The translations under genes and the position numbers were made by a program. Under the pieces are notes generated by a model. It had not been told where the DNA came from. It ran no database searches and worked only from the letters and a program-made list of their open reading frames with translations. DNA of 64,000 nucleotides from Micromonospora_J zhanjiangensis (GTDB lineage: Bacteria; Actinomycetota; Actinomycetes; Mycobacteriales; Micromonosporaceae), in assembly GCF_042650605.1 (NCBI RefSeq), contig NZ_JBHSBN010000020.1, positions 65,029 to 129,028 on the forward strand. Direction: 5' to 3'. Of the stretch, positions 24,309 through 32,905 are shown one piece after another; positions within the stretch are counted from its first letter, which is position 1, and every line of letters starts with the position of its first letter.

Positions 24309-25988
24309 CTACGCCCGCGGCGCCTCGGTGTGCCCGCCGCCGGGACGATCCGCGGCCGCGGTCCCGGACCGATCCGCGGTCTCCGACCGGTCCGCGGTCG
24401 GGATTTCCGCCCGGTCCGCGGTCGGGATTTCCGCCCGGTCCGCGGTCGAGACCTCCGGCCGGTCCGCGGTCGCACCCGCGGCTGCCGGTCGGTCGGTCAG
24501 CCGCCGGGTCGGCGCCGTCCAGGCCAGCCACCCGATCACCGCCAGTCCCAGCACGCTGGCCACCAGCGGTGTCGCGGAGCCGAGTACCGGGTGCCACGGC
24601 CCGAGGAACGGGTCGAGGCTGCCGAACCCGAGCCGGGCCGGCAGCCCGTGCTGCCATCGCACCATCGTGAAGACCAGGCAGAACAGGTGGATCGGCACGA
24701 ACAGCAGGACCAGCAGCCGGACCGTCGTCCGGGAGCGGTCGGCGTCGATCCCGCGCTGCTCCAACACGTACGCCGCGAAGAGCAGCACCCCGGCGAGCAT
24801 CGGCAGCATGTAGCGGCCCTGGGAGACGAAGCCGGTCTGCTTCACGGCGGCGATCTGCACCGCCGACGGGATCGCGACGCCGCCGAGGATCAGCACCAGC
24901 AGCCGCCAGCGGTCGACCCGGGTGCCGAACACCAACGCCATGACCACCAGCGCCGCGGCGGCGAACTGCCAGAGCAGGTACGCCGGGGCCGGCATCCGGG
25001 TGTCCAGCCAGGAGGTCACCCCGACCATCTGGTCGAGGTAGTCCCGCCACCGGTTCGCCTCGACGAAGACGGCCTGTCCGTAGGTGTACCGGTTACTGCC
25101 GTAGTTGCCGAGATCGGAGGTCTTCATCAGCACGCCCCACAGCACGGCGGTGACCACCGTCAGGGAGATCGCCGCGGCCCACCAGCGGGCCGCCCGGGTG
25201 CGCAGCAGCTGCCACAGGTTGCCCTGCCGCAGCGGGATCGCCAGGGCGACGAATCCGACGGCGATCCAGAGCGGGCCGGTCTGCCGGAGCATGGCCAGCA
25301 GGACGCCGCTGATGCCGACCAGCGTGAGCAGCCCCCGGTTGGCCGGTGACCAGCGGTCCAGCAGCAGCGGGATGGCTGCGGTGAAGAACGCGACGCCGGC
25401 CGCGATCTCCAACCCGTTGGGGTTGACCGCGCTGGCCATGTGCGCCGTCATCGGGGTGGTGGCGGCGAGCAGCCCACCGAGCATCAACCGGTGCCGGGAC
25501 CGCTTGAGGATCACGACGAGGGCGCTGGCCAGCAGCGCGGCCGAGAGCGCCGCGCCGATCAGCCGGGCGAGCAGGACCCCGGACCAGCCGGGCCACAGTT
25601 GCAGCGGCCAGCCGACCAGGGCGTAGTAGACCGGGTGGTAGCGGCCCGCGCCGGTGCCGGCCCGTACCGGGGTCGGGTCGCTGCCCGGCGGTACCGCGCA
25701 GGCGGCCGACCGGTTCGGCTTGAACTGCCAACACTGCTCCCGGACCAGTCCCCGGGGCACGGTCTGGAACGCCCCCGAGCCCTTCTTCGCCGCGGCCGGC
25801 TTGGGCGCGACCTGGCCGGCCGCCACCCCGGCGGCGCGCACCACGTGCTCCCGCTCGTCCGGGGTGCCGTCGTACGGGGCGGCCACCGACCACGCGCCGA
25901 TCATGAGCAGGAACCCGAGGAAGGCAAGCACCCACAGCCCCGGTACGCCGAGCGTGCCGGCGCGGCCAGTGGTTCGTTGGTCGGTCAT
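24309..25988 (-). CDS. DUF2142 multi-pass membrane protein
   Basis: A 559-residue protein with about 11-12 hydrophobic segments. APYDGTPDEREHVVRAAG in the first loop matches the DUF2142 signature (a conserved Asp-Glu pair after TM1), a family resembling GT-C glycosyltransferases and found in surface polysaccharide clusters. The last 65 residues are a hydrophilic tail with TADRAEIP repeats, encoded by imperfect 24-bp repeats at about 24389-24448. It follows the GT2 gene on the same strand. Function is inferred from family and neighbours only. Confidence 0.8.
   Translation of the reverse strand: MTDQRTTGRAGTLGVPGLWVLAFLGFLLMIGAWSVAAPYDGTPDEREHVVRAAGVAAGQVAPKPAAAKKGSGAFQTVPRGLVREQCWQFKPNRSAACAVPPGSDPTPVRAGTGAGRYHPVYYALVGWPLQLWPGWSGVLLARLIGAALSAALLASALVVILKRSRHRLMLGGLLAATTPMTAHMASAVNPNGLEIAAGVAFFTAAIPLLLDRWSPANRGLLTLVGISGVLLAMLRQTGPLWIAVGFVALAIPLRQGNLWQLLRTRAARWWAAAISLTVVTAVLWGVLMKTSDLGNYGSNRYTYGQAVFVEANRWRDYLDQMVGVTSWLDTRMPAPAYLLWQFAAAALVVMALVFGTRVDRWRLLVLILGGVAIPSAVQIAAVKQTGFVSQGRYMLPMLAGVLLFAAYVLEQRGIDADRSRTTVRLLVLLFVPIHLFCLVFTMVRWQHGLPARLGFGSLDPFLGPWHPVLGSATPLVASVLGLAVIGWLAWTAPTRRLTDRPAAAGATADRPEVSTADRAEIPTADRAEIPTADRSETADRSGTAAADRPGGGHTEAPRA
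24389..24448 (-). repeat. 24-bp tandem repeats in the DUF2142 gene tail
   Basis: Two full copies of a 24-base unit (24389-24412 and 24413-24436, each starting GGTCCGCGGTCGGGATTTCC) are followed by a partial third. The unit encodes TADRAEIP, keeps the frame, and lies in a part of the protein predicted to be disordered. Confidence 0.85.
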
Positions 25989-26091
25989 GGTGACTCCGGT
26001 CGGCCCTTTCTGGTACGGCGACGGACCCCGCCGGGCGGTTCCGGTCGCGCCGGGCGGGCGGTCGGCGGTCCGCCCGCCGGCGGGTGACTGG

Positions 26092-27024
26092 TCAGTCCGG
26101 TGTCGACTGGATGTCGAGGGTGAGCGCGGAGATCAGCATGTGGATGCCGGTCAGCAGCGGGCCGACCGCGAGCAGCACGCTGCCCGTGGTGGCGACCGGC
26201 GGGCCGAGCGTCTCCACCAGCACCCAGATCCCCCAACCGGCACCCCAGGCGAGCAGCAGCAGGCTGGTGAAGAACAGCAGCGCGACCGGGGAGAACGAGG
26301 CGAGCACGTGCTTGAGCAGCATCCGCCGCCAGAATCCCCGGAACAGCAGGCTGGCGATCCGCGGGGCCACCTTGTGGATCCGCATCGTGGAGACCTCTTC
26401 GCCGTACACGGCCGGGACCGGTACGTCCTTGGCCCGGGCGTTGGCGATGTTCAACCAGATCAGCAGGTCGTTCTCGAACTCGTAGCCGCGCGCCACGCCG
26501 GCCATGTTCAGCCGCAGCAGGGCCGACCGGGCCACCGCCGTGTAGCCGTTCTGCGGGTCGAACAGGTTCCAGTAGCCGCTGGCCAGCTTGGTGGCGAAGG
26601 AGAGCGCGACGCTGCCCAGCATCCGCACCATCGGCATCTTGGCGAAGGAGGTACGGGAGAAGAACCGGTTCGCCTTGGTGAACTCGTACCCGTGCTCACA
26701 GATCGGGTCGAGCAGGGCGGGCAGGTAGGCGGGGTCCATCTGGGCGTCCCCGGCCATCACCACGTTGACGTCGGCGCCCAGTTCGAGCGCCCGCTCGTGA
26801 CCGTCCATGATCGAGCCACCGACGCCGGTGTTCTTCTCGTGGTCGATCACGACCACCCGGGGATCACCGACCTGCCGCGCCCGCGCCGAGGTGTCGTCGG
26901 TCGAGCAGTCGTTGACCACGACGATGAGGTCGACGAACTCCGGCATGGTGGTGATCGTCTGACCGATCAGCTTGCTCTCGTTGTAGGCGGGCACCACCGC
27001 CGCGATCTTTTTGCCCTTGTACAT
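26092..27024 (-). CDS. GT2 glycosyltransferase, polyprenyl-phosphate sugar transferase type
   Basis: A 310-residue protein. KIAAVVPAYNES (residues 6-17), VVVNDCSTDDT and MAGDAQMDP (DxD-type metal site) are typical of the dolichyl-phosphate mannose synthase/undecaprenyl sugar transferase group. Two C-terminal hydrophobic segments (about 235-300) anchor it to the membrane. It probably moves a nucleotide sugar onto a lipid carrier. It lies 1 base after the oxidoreductase gene on the same strand. The adjacent diacetamido-sugar genes suggest, but do not prove, the donor. Confidence 0.87.
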   Translation of the reverse strand: MYKGKKIAAVVPAYNESKLIGQTITTMPEFVDLIVVVNDCSTDDTSARARQVGDPRVVVIDHEKNTGVGGSIMDGHERALELGADVNVVMAGDAQMDPAYLPALLDPICEHGYEFTKANRFFSRTSFAKMPMVRMLGSVALSFATKLASGYWNLFDPQNGYTAVARSALLRLNMAGVARGYEFENDLLIWLNIANARAKDVPVPAVYGEEVSTMRIHKVAPRIASLLFRGFWRRMLLKHVLASFSPVALLFFTSLLLLAWGAGWGIWVLVETLGPPVATTGSVLLAVGPLLTGIHMLISALTLDIQSTPD

Positions 27025-27025
27025 C

Positions 27026-27973
27026 TCAACCCGCCAGCGCCGAGTCGCGGATACCGAGACAGACCTCCAGCGCGGCGAGGCCGTCCGCGCCGCTGACCGC
27101 CGGCTGCCGGCGGTTGACCACGCAGTCGGCGAAGTGCCGCAACTCGTGCATCAGCGGCTCGCCGTGCTGGCTCAGGAAGGGAATCTCCACCAGGCCGCTC
27201 TGCCGGTAGCGCACCCCGCCCTCCGAGAGGTACTCGGAGTGTTCGATCCGGTGCACCTCCACCTGCTGGCGCAGCAGGTCGGCCACCACGCAGTTGGCGC
27301 GCTGGGTGAGGGTGATCCGGCGGACCTTGTTCTGGCTGATCCGGCTCGCGGTGACGTTGGCGACCACGCCGTTGTCGAACATCAGCAGCGCGCAGGCCAG
27401 GTCCTGCTCGTCCGAGCGGACCACCCGGGTCATCGACCGGTGTTCCACGATCTCCGCGCCGGTGACGGCGCGGGCCAGGTCCACGTCGTGGATCATCAGG
27501 TCCAGGACCACGTCGGCGAGGGCCCGGTTGGGATAGGGGCCGACCCGGGCGATCTCCAGGGAGATCGGGTCGTCGACGAGCTGCAGCAGCTCGGTCACCA
27601 CCGGGTTGAACCGCTCGACGTGCCCCACCATCAGGATCCGGTCCTGCTGCTCGGCGACGTCGATCAGCCGGCGCGCGTCCGCCACCGAGGTGGCGATCGG
27701 CTTCTCGATCAGCAGGTCACGGCCGCTGCGCAGGATCCGCTCGCCCAGCTCGCCGTGGGTCTCGCTGGGGGTGGCGAGCACCACCGCGTCGGCGGCGGCG
27801 ATCGCGTCGTCCACGGACGAGGTGTAGCCGGCGCCGATGGACTTCGCCAGGGCGGCCGCGCGATCGATGTCCGGATCGCAGACGGTGGTGACGGTGAGGT
27901 CCGGTACGGTCCGGGCGACCCGGCCGTGGTTGGCGCCCATGATGCCGGCGCCGATGATTGCCAGGTCAGGCAT
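27026..27973 (-). CDS. Gfo/Idh/MocA oxidoreductase, WlbA/WbpB-like
   Basis: A 315-residue NAD-dependent dehydrogenase. AIIGAGIMGANHGRV is the Rossmann loop, EKPIAT holds the catalytic Lys, and GHVERFNPV and HDVDLA follow. With the neighbouring aminotransferase and hexapeptide acetyltransferase this resembles the WlbA/WbpB step, oxidation of the 3-OH of UDP-GlcNAc(A). Its ATG overlaps the end of the aminotransferase gene by 8 bases, so the genes are co-translated. Confidence 0.88.
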   Translation of the reverse strand: MPDLAIIGAGIMGANHGRVARTVPDLTVTTVCDPDIDRAAALAKSIGAGYTSSVDDAIAAADAVVLATPSETHGELGERILRSGRDLLIEKPIATSVADARRLIDVAEQQDRILMVGHVERFNPVVTELLQLVDDPISLEIARVGPYPNRALADVVLDLMIHDVDLARAVTGAEIVEHRSMTRVVRSDEQDLACALLMFDNGVVANVTASRISQNKVRRITLTQRANCVVADLLRQQVEVHRIEHSEYLSEGGVRYRQSGLVEIPFLSQHGEPLMHELRHFADCVVNRRQPAVSGADGLAALEVCLGIRDSALAG

Positions 27974-29069
27974 CGAAGGCCCCCCGCACGGCCGCGACGA
28001 TCCGGTCTACCTCGCCCTCGGACAGGTGCTGGTGCACCGGGAGGGAGAGCACCTGCGTCGCGGCCGACTCGGCCCGCGGCGTGGCGTCCGCGGCGATCCG
28101 CGGGTGCCCGACGTAGCAGTCGTAGTGGTGCATCAGCCGCGGGTAGTACAGGCCGTAGCCGATCTCCGCCTGCTCCAGCCGCTTACCGAGGTCGTCACGG
28201 GTCAGCGGGGCGTCCGCGCCGATCCGGACGGTGTACTGGTGCCAGACGTGACCGCGTCCCTCCGGCACCGTCGGGGTGGCCAGGCCGGGCAGACCGGCCA
28301 GGCCGGCGGTGAGCCGCTCGGCGTTGGCCGCCCGCCGCGCGGTCGTCGCCGCCAGCCGGCCGACCTGCGGTACGGCGATGGCGGCCTGCAGGTCGGTGAG
28401 CCGCCAGTTGTGGCCCGGCACCTCGTACTGGTACCGCACCCGCATGCCCTGGTTGCGCAGCAGGCGCAGCCGGTCGGCGACGGCGTCGTCGGCGGTGGTG
28501 ATCAGGCCACCCTCGCCGCACTGCAGGTTCTTCGTGGCGTAGAGCGAGAAGCAGCCCACCCCGAACGAGCCGACGGCCCGGTCGCCGATCCGGGCACCGT
28601 GTGCCTGGGCGGCGTCCTCCACGATCCGTACCCCGGCCGCCTCGGCGATCGCCGTCAGCGCCGGCATGTCGGCCGGCAGACCGTACAGGTGGACCGGCAT
28701 GATGGCCTTGGTCCGCTCGTTGACCAGCGCCCGCACCGACTCGGGGTCGATGGTGAAGTCGTCCCGGATGTCGGCGAACCGGACCGTCGCGCCGGACTCC
28801 AGGATGGCGTTGAGGGTGGCCGCGAAGCTGAACGGCGTGGTGATCACCTCGTCGCCGGGGCCGAGGCCCAGCGCCTCCAGGGCGGCCACCAGGGCGACCG
28901 TGCCGTTGCTCACCGCGACCGCGTGCGGCACACCGCAGAGTTCGGCGAAGGACCGCTCCAGCTCGGCGACGACGGGTCCCTGGGCCAGTTTTCCGGACCG
29001 CAACACCTCAAGTACGGCGGCCTCCTCCTCCGGACCGATGACCACCGAGGTGATGGGAATGAACGACAT
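27966..29069 (-). CDS. DegT/DnrJ/EryC1/StrS sugar aminotransferase
   Basis: A 367-residue PLP enzyme. VSNGTVALVAAL (cofactor phosphate), EDAAQAHGA and SLYATKN (Schiff-base Lys) are present. It is the likely 3-aminotransferase (WlbC/WbpE-like) that converts the 3-keto sugar from the adjacent oxidoreductase to the 3-amino sugar. Second gene of a minus-strand operon: acetyltransferase, aminotransferase, oxidoreductase, GT2, DUF2142. Confidence 0.92.
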   Translation of the reverse strand: MSFIPITSVVIGPEEEAAVLEVLRSGKLAQGPVVAELERSFAELCGVPHAVAVSNGTVALVAALEALGLGPGDEVITTPFSFAATLNAILESGATVRFADIRDDFTIDPESVRALVNERTKAIMPVHLYGLPADMPALTAIAEAAGVRIVEDAAQAHGARIGDRAVGSFGVGCFSLYATKNLQCGEGGLITTADDAVADRLRLLRNQGMRVRYQYEVPGHNWRLTDLQAAIAVPQVGRLAATTARRAANAERLTAGLAGLPGLATPTVPEGRGHVWHQYTVRIGADAPLTRDDLGKRLEQAEIGYGLYYPRLMHHYDCYVGHPRIAADATPRAESAATQVLSLPVHQHLSEGEVDRIVAAVRGAFDA

Positions 29070-29089
29070 GAACTCCGTCTCCTGTGTGT

Positions 29090-29644
29090 TCAGCGCGCTT
29101 CGAGTAGGTCCAGGGCCGGCCGTTCCTCGGTCCGGGCCACCACTTCGCCCTTGCGGTTGACCCAGCCGAAGTGGCGCGCCGGGCTTCCCGCCACCAGTTG
29201 GTACGGCTGCACGTCCCGGCTGACCAGTGCACCGGCCGCGACCATCGCGTACTCGCCGATCTGCTTGCCGCAGACGATGGTGGCGTTCGCGCCGATGGAG
29301 GCGCCGCGCCGGACGAGGGTGGGGGTGACCACCCAGTCGGGGTTCTGCGCCCGCGGATAGCGGTCGTTGGTGAAGACCGCACTCGGCCCGACGAAGACCT
29401 CGTCCTCCAGCGTCACGCCGACGTACACCGACACGTTGTTCTGCACCTTGACCCGGTCACCGATCACGACGCCGGCGTCGACGTAGACGTTGCGCCCGAT
29501 CGTGCAGCCCGCACCGATGCGCGCGGTGGACCGGATGTGGGTGAGATGCCAGACCTTGGTGTCCGGGCCGATGTCGGCACCGTTCTCGACCTCGGCCGTC
29601 GGGTGGACGAAGACACTCGGATCACGAGCGGCGGTGTCGGTCAC
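29090..29644 (-). CDS. Hexapeptide-repeat N-acetyltransferase, WlbB/WbpD-like
   Basis: A left-handed beta-helix enzyme of about 184 residues. Repeats such as IGAGCTIGRNVYVDAGVVIG and the segment VGPSAVFTNDRYPR are typical of the UDP-2-acetamido-3-amino-dideoxy-glucuronate N-acetyltransferases (WlbB/WbpD), which use acetyl-CoA. GTG 29644 is preferred, since GAGG lies 7 bases upstream; GTG 29650 would leave only a 1-base gap. First gene of the sugar operon and divergent from the GtrA gene. Confidence 0.88.
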   Translation of the reverse strand: MTDTAARDPSVFVHPTAEVENGADIGPDTKVWHLTHIRSTARIGAGCTIGRNVYVDAGVVIGDRVKVQNNVSVYVGVTLEDEVFVGPSAVFTNDRYPRAQNPDWVVTPTLVRRGASIGANATIVCGKQIGEYAMVAAGALVSRDVQPYQLVAGSPARHFGWVNRKGEVVARTEERPALDLLEAR

Positions 29645-29744
29645 ATCCACACCTCGAGGAAGTCGGTGGCGGTCGCGGGACGGACAGACGATAGCCTGCT
29701 AACCCGTGACCCACTGTGGCGGGTCCTACCGGGGAGGCAGCTTC

Positions 29745-30143
29745 GTGAGTTCAGCCGTGGCGTCCATCGCCAGCCTCACCCGTCGCAGCAGCGTACGGTT
29801 CCTCATCGTCGGTGGGCTGAGCGTGGCCACGGACACCGGCGCGCTGTTCGTGTTCCACGGCGTACTGGGGCTCTGGCTGCCGGTGGCGACGGTCCTCGCG
29901 TTCGCGACGGCGTTCGTGGTCAACTTCGGGCTCAACCGGGTGTGGGCGTTCGGCGCCACCGGCGCGGTCGGCGGTCAGGTCTGGCGTTACCTGGCCCTGG
30001 TGCTGGTCAACCTGGTCGCCACCGTGCTGCTGGTGCAGGGCCTGACCTGGGCCGGGCTGCCGTACCTGGTCGCGAAGGTGGTCACCGCCGGCGCGCTGGC
30101 GGCGATGAACTACGTGGTGTCCAAGAAATGGATCTTCATCTGA
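29745..30143 (+). CDS. GtrA-family small membrane protein
   Basis: A 132-residue protein with four hydrophobic helices. RFLIVGGLSVATDTGALF and the C-terminal NYVVSKKWIFI are family marks. GtrA proteins are thought to flip or help transfer polyprenyl-linked sugars. GTG 29745 has GGGGAGG 7 bases upstream. A GTG at 29706 has TAGCCT 8 nt upstream and would give a leaderless longer form, but its extra 13 residues look non-coding. Ends at a strong hairpin shared with arc. Confidence 0.85.
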   Translation: MSSAVASIASLTRRSSVRFLIVGGLSVATDTGALFVFHGVLGLWLPVATVLAFATAFVVNFGLNRVWAFGATGAVGGQVWRYLALVLVNLVATVLLVQGLTWAGLPYLVAKVVTAGALAAMNYVVSKKWIFI

Positions 30144-30163
30144 CCCGGTGGGGTCCGGTTCCG

Positions 30164-30207
30164 ACGGTTGAGGGCGGTACGCCGACCGGCGTACCGCCCT
30201 CAACCGT
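30164..30207. terminator. Perfect 20-bp bidirectional terminator hairpin between gtrA-type gene and arc
   Basis: Arms 30164-30183 and 30188-30207 are perfectly complementary with a GACC loop. The hairpin lies 20 bases after the GtrA stop and 12 bases after the arc stop, so it can serve both converging transcripts. Confidence 0.85.
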
Positions 30208-30219
30208 GCTGTCCCGGTG

Positions 30220-32001
30220 TTACAGATACTGGCCGGTGTTGCTGGCGGTCTCGATCGACCGGCCGGCCTCGGTGCCCTTGCCGCCGGAGACGAGCGTACG
30301 GATGTAGACGATCCGTTCGCCCTTCTTGCCGGAGATCCGGGCCCAGTCGTCCGGGTTGGTGGTGTTCGGCAGGTCCTCGTTCTCCCGGAACTCGTCGACG
30401 CAGGCGTCCAGCAGGTGCTGCAGCCGCAGGCCCTTGCGTCCGGAGGAGAGGAACTCCTTGATGGCCATCTTCTTGCCCCGGTCGACGATGTTCTGGATCA
30501 TCGCCCCGGAGTTGAAGTCCTTGAAGTACAGGACCTCCTTGTCACCGTTGGCGTAGGTGACCTCCAGGAACCGGTTCTCCTCGGTCTCCGAGTACATCCG
30601 CAGGACCACGGCCTCGATCATGGCCGCCACCGTCGCCTGGGCGTCCTGGCCGTGCTCGGCCAGGTCGTCCGGGTGCAACGGCAGGCCGGAGAGGATGTAC
30701 TTGGAGAAGATGTCCTTCGCCGCCTCGGCGTCCGGACGCTCGATCTTGATCTTGACGTCCAGTCGGCCCGGCCGCAGGATCGCCGGGTCGATCATGTCCT
30801 CCCGGTTGGAGGCGCCGATCACGATGACGTTCTCCAGCCCCTCCACGCCGTCGATCTCGCTGAGCAGCTGGGGAACGATCGTGTTCTCCACGTCGGAGGA
30901 GACACCGGAGCCACGGGTCCGGAACACCGAGTCCATCTCGTCGAAGAACACGATGACCGGGGTGCCCTCGCCGGCCTTCTCCCGGGCCCGCTGGAAGACC
31001 AACCGGATGTGCCGCTCGGTCTCACCGACGTACTTGTTGAGCAGCTCGGGGCCCTTGATGTTGAGGAAGTAGCTGGTGTGCTTCTCCTCGCCCCGCCGCT
31101 CGGCGATCTTCTTGGCCAACGAGTTGGCCACCGCCTTGGCGATCAGGGTCTTGCCGCAGCCCGGCGGGCCGTAGAGCAATATGCCCTTCGGCGGACGCAG
31201 CTGGTGTTCGCGGAACAGGTCGGCGTGCAGGAACGGCAACTCGACCGCGTCCCGGATCTGCTCGATCTGCGAGTGCAGGCCACCGATGTCGCCGTAGTCG
31301 ACGTCGGGAACCTCCTCCAGGACGAGCTCCTCGACCTCGCTCTTCGGGATGCGCTCGTACGCGTACGCCGAGCGCGGCTCGATCATCAACGAGTCGCCGG
31401 TCCGCAACGGCGCGCCGATCAGCGTCTCGGCCAGATGGACGATCCGCTCCTCGTCGGCGTGCGAGATGACCAGCGCACGGTCGCCCGCCCCACCGGTCGG
31501 GCTGTCCAGCACCTCCTTGAGCATGACCACCTCGCCGACCCGTTCGTAGCCGAACGCGTCGACGATGTTGAGGGCGTCGTTGAGCAGCACCTCCTGGCCG
31601 CGCCGCAGCTCGGCCACGTCGATCGAGGGGGACACCGCCACCCGCAGCTTGCGGCCGCCGGTGAAGACGTCGACCGTCCCGTCCTCGTGTCGCGCCAGGA
31701 AGACACCGTACCCGCTGGGCGGTTGCGCCAGCCGGTCGATCTCCTCCTTGAGCGTGACGATCTGGGCCCGTGCTTCCTTGAGCGTGCTCACGAGCCGGTC
31801 GTTGTTCTCGGTCAGCCGAGCCAGCTGCGCCTGGGTGGCCGCCAGTCGTTCCTCGAGCTGCCGCACGTGTCGAGGGCTCTCCGTCAGTTTGCGCCGAACC
31901 AGAGCGAGTTCCTCTTGAAGGAACGCGACCTGGGTGGAGAGATCGTGGGCCTCCTTCTCCCACCGTGCGGCGCGCGAGTCCGCGTCGTCGCTGCGTGCCA
32001 C
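30220..32001 (-). CDS. arc: Proteasome-activating AAA ATPase ARC/Mpa
   Basis: A 593-residue ring ATPase. Residues about 15-92 are the coiled coil that captures Pup. Two OB folds follow (about 95-235). The AAA domain has Walker A GPPGCGKT (278-285), Walker B VIVFFDEMDS and ASNRED/LRPGR arginine-finger region. It ends in Gln-Tyr-Leu, the HbYX-type tail that opens the PrcA gate. GTG 32001 has GGGGAGG about 6 bases upstream. A TAGTGT in the 214-base upstream gap may be its -10 box. It lies 6 kb from dop, with sugar genes in between. Confidence 0.97.
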   Translation of the reverse strand: MARSDDADSRAARWEKEAHDLSTQVAFLQEELALVRRKLTESPRHVRQLEERLAATQAQLARLTENNDRLVSTLKEARAQIVTLKEEIDRLAQPPSGYGVFLARHEDGTVDVFTGGRKLRVAVSPSIDVAELRRGQEVLLNDALNIVDAFGYERVGEVVMLKEVLDSPTGGAGDRALVISHADEERIVHLAETLIGAPLRTGDSLMIEPRSAYAYERIPKSEVEELVLEEVPDVDYGDIGGLHSQIEQIRDAVELPFLHADLFREHQLRPPKGILLYGPPGCGKTLIAKAVANSLAKKIAERRGEEKHTSYFLNIKGPELLNKYVGETERHIRLVFQRAREKAGEGTPVIVFFDEMDSVFRTRGSGVSSDVENTIVPQLLSEIDGVEGLENVIVIGASNREDMIDPAILRPGRLDVKIKIERPDAEAAKDIFSKYILSGLPLHPDDLAEHGQDAQATVAAMIEAVVLRMYSETEENRFLEVTYANGDKEVLYFKDFNSGAMIQNIVDRGKKMAIKEFLSSGRKGLRLQHLLDACVDEFRENEDLPNTTNPDDWARISGKKGERIVYIRTLVSGGKGTEAGRSIETASNTGQYL

Positions 32002-32090
32002 GTCCCACCTCCCCGGGGGCTTGAACGTTCTGCCATAACACTAACCGGTATGAGGCCGATTCGGTCCCGCGCAACACCCTCGTCACTGAA

Positions 32091-32105
32091 CCTTGATCGT
32101 CAAGG
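32091..32105. promoter_or_regulatory. Short palindrome upstream of arc
   Basis: CCTTGA-TCG-TCAAGG is a perfect 6-3-6 inverted repeat about 90 bases upstream of the arc start, in the gap with the preceding gene. It could be an operator; no regulator is known for it. Confidence 0.3.
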
Positions 32106-32215
32106 CCACTTCCGCAGGCGGACCGGACCGCTCTCCGGTAGCGTTTTGGGGCCACTCCGGCACCGTCGGCGCGGCCCGCCCGGACCGGCCGGTTGCCGCC
32201 CGGACCGGCCCGGTT

Positions 32216-32788
32216 TCACAGTGCCGGTCGGCCGACCACCGAGGAGACCAACCGGGCGAACTCCTCCAACCGGGCGATCTGCCCGTCCCCGCCGTCGTCG
32301 CGGGTCTTGCCGAACCGCAGCGCGTCGTGCCGCGGCGGCGCCGGGGCCTCCTCGGCGGGTGCGGTCTCGTCCAGCGAGCTGAGCAGCAGGTAGACGTCCA
32401 CGCTGTCGACCCTGATCCCGCCGTCGGGGGTACGGGTCAGCCGCCGGCGGCAGCCCACCTCGGTGACCGTCGAGACCGGCACCACCCGCAGTGAGGAGGT
32501 CATCGAGCCGGCCGGGCCGTCGTCCGGCGGCACGTCCTCGCCGTGCCACAGGATCAACCGGCTGCCGTCGCAGATCACCACCTCCTGCCACACCCCGTTG
32601 ACCTCGTTGACGAAACGCTCCAGGGTGAAGCCGAGCACGGCGGCGCCGCCGAGCGCGCCGTGCAGCGCCTCCAGGGCCAGGTCGGGGTCGCGCAGGTAGG
32701 CCCGGGCCGCCGATTCCAGATCCCGGTACGGCGACCAGTCCGGGAAGACGGCCGGCAGGTCACCCCCGTTGTACGCCGGCCTGCTCAT
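32216..32788 (-). CDS. Conserved actinobacterial protein of unknown function upstream of arc
   Basis: A 190-residue soluble, mildly acidic protein with no membrane segment. Recognisable stretches are LALEALHGALGGAAVLGFTLERFVNEV-like helices and DGSRLILWHGED. It may belong to a DUF family I cannot name with certainty (possibly DUF5998). ATG 32788 has a GGAGGG ribosome-binding site supplied by a repeated element that includes the ATG itself. It lies between trmI and arc on the same strand, the position of conserved hypothetical genes in other proteasome loci. Confidence 0.75.
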   Translation of the reverse strand: MSRPAYNGGDLPAVFPDWSPYRDLESAARAYLRDPDLALEALHGALGGAAVLGFTLERFVNEVNGVWQEVVICDGSRLILWHGEDVPPDDGPAGSMTSSLRVVPVSTVTEVGCRRRLTRTPDGGIRVDSVDVYLLLSSLDETAPAEEAPAPPRHDALRFGKTRDDGGDGQIARLEEFARLVSSVVGRPAL

Positions 32789-32890
32789 GCCGGCCCTCCG
32801 CTGCGCTCCGGCCCGTCATGAGGCGCATCCGCGCCGAGCTTGATGATTCGCTCGCTCCGCTCCCTCATGCCGGCTCTCCAGCGCGCTCCG
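32783..32890 (-). repeat. Two copies of a start-site repeat carrying ribosome-binding site and ATG
   Basis: Copy B (32783-32810) and copy A (32864-32890) match at 23 of 27 positions. On the minus strand each contains GGAG near GCCGGC followed by ATGAG. Copy B provides the ribosome-binding site and ATG of the gene at 32788. Copy A is followed on the minus strand by ATGAGGGAGCGGAGCGAGCG and then AATCATC (32868-32842). A near-identical element starts the response regulator at 37589. Confidence 0.85.
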
Positions 32891-32905
32891 ACCCGCCAGG
32901 ACACG

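Noticed and set aside
29706..29744. Leaderless longer start for the GtrA gene at GTG 29706
   Set aside because: The extra residues are not family-like and a strong GGGGAGG site serves GTG 29745; the TAGCCT box may simply mark the transcript start.
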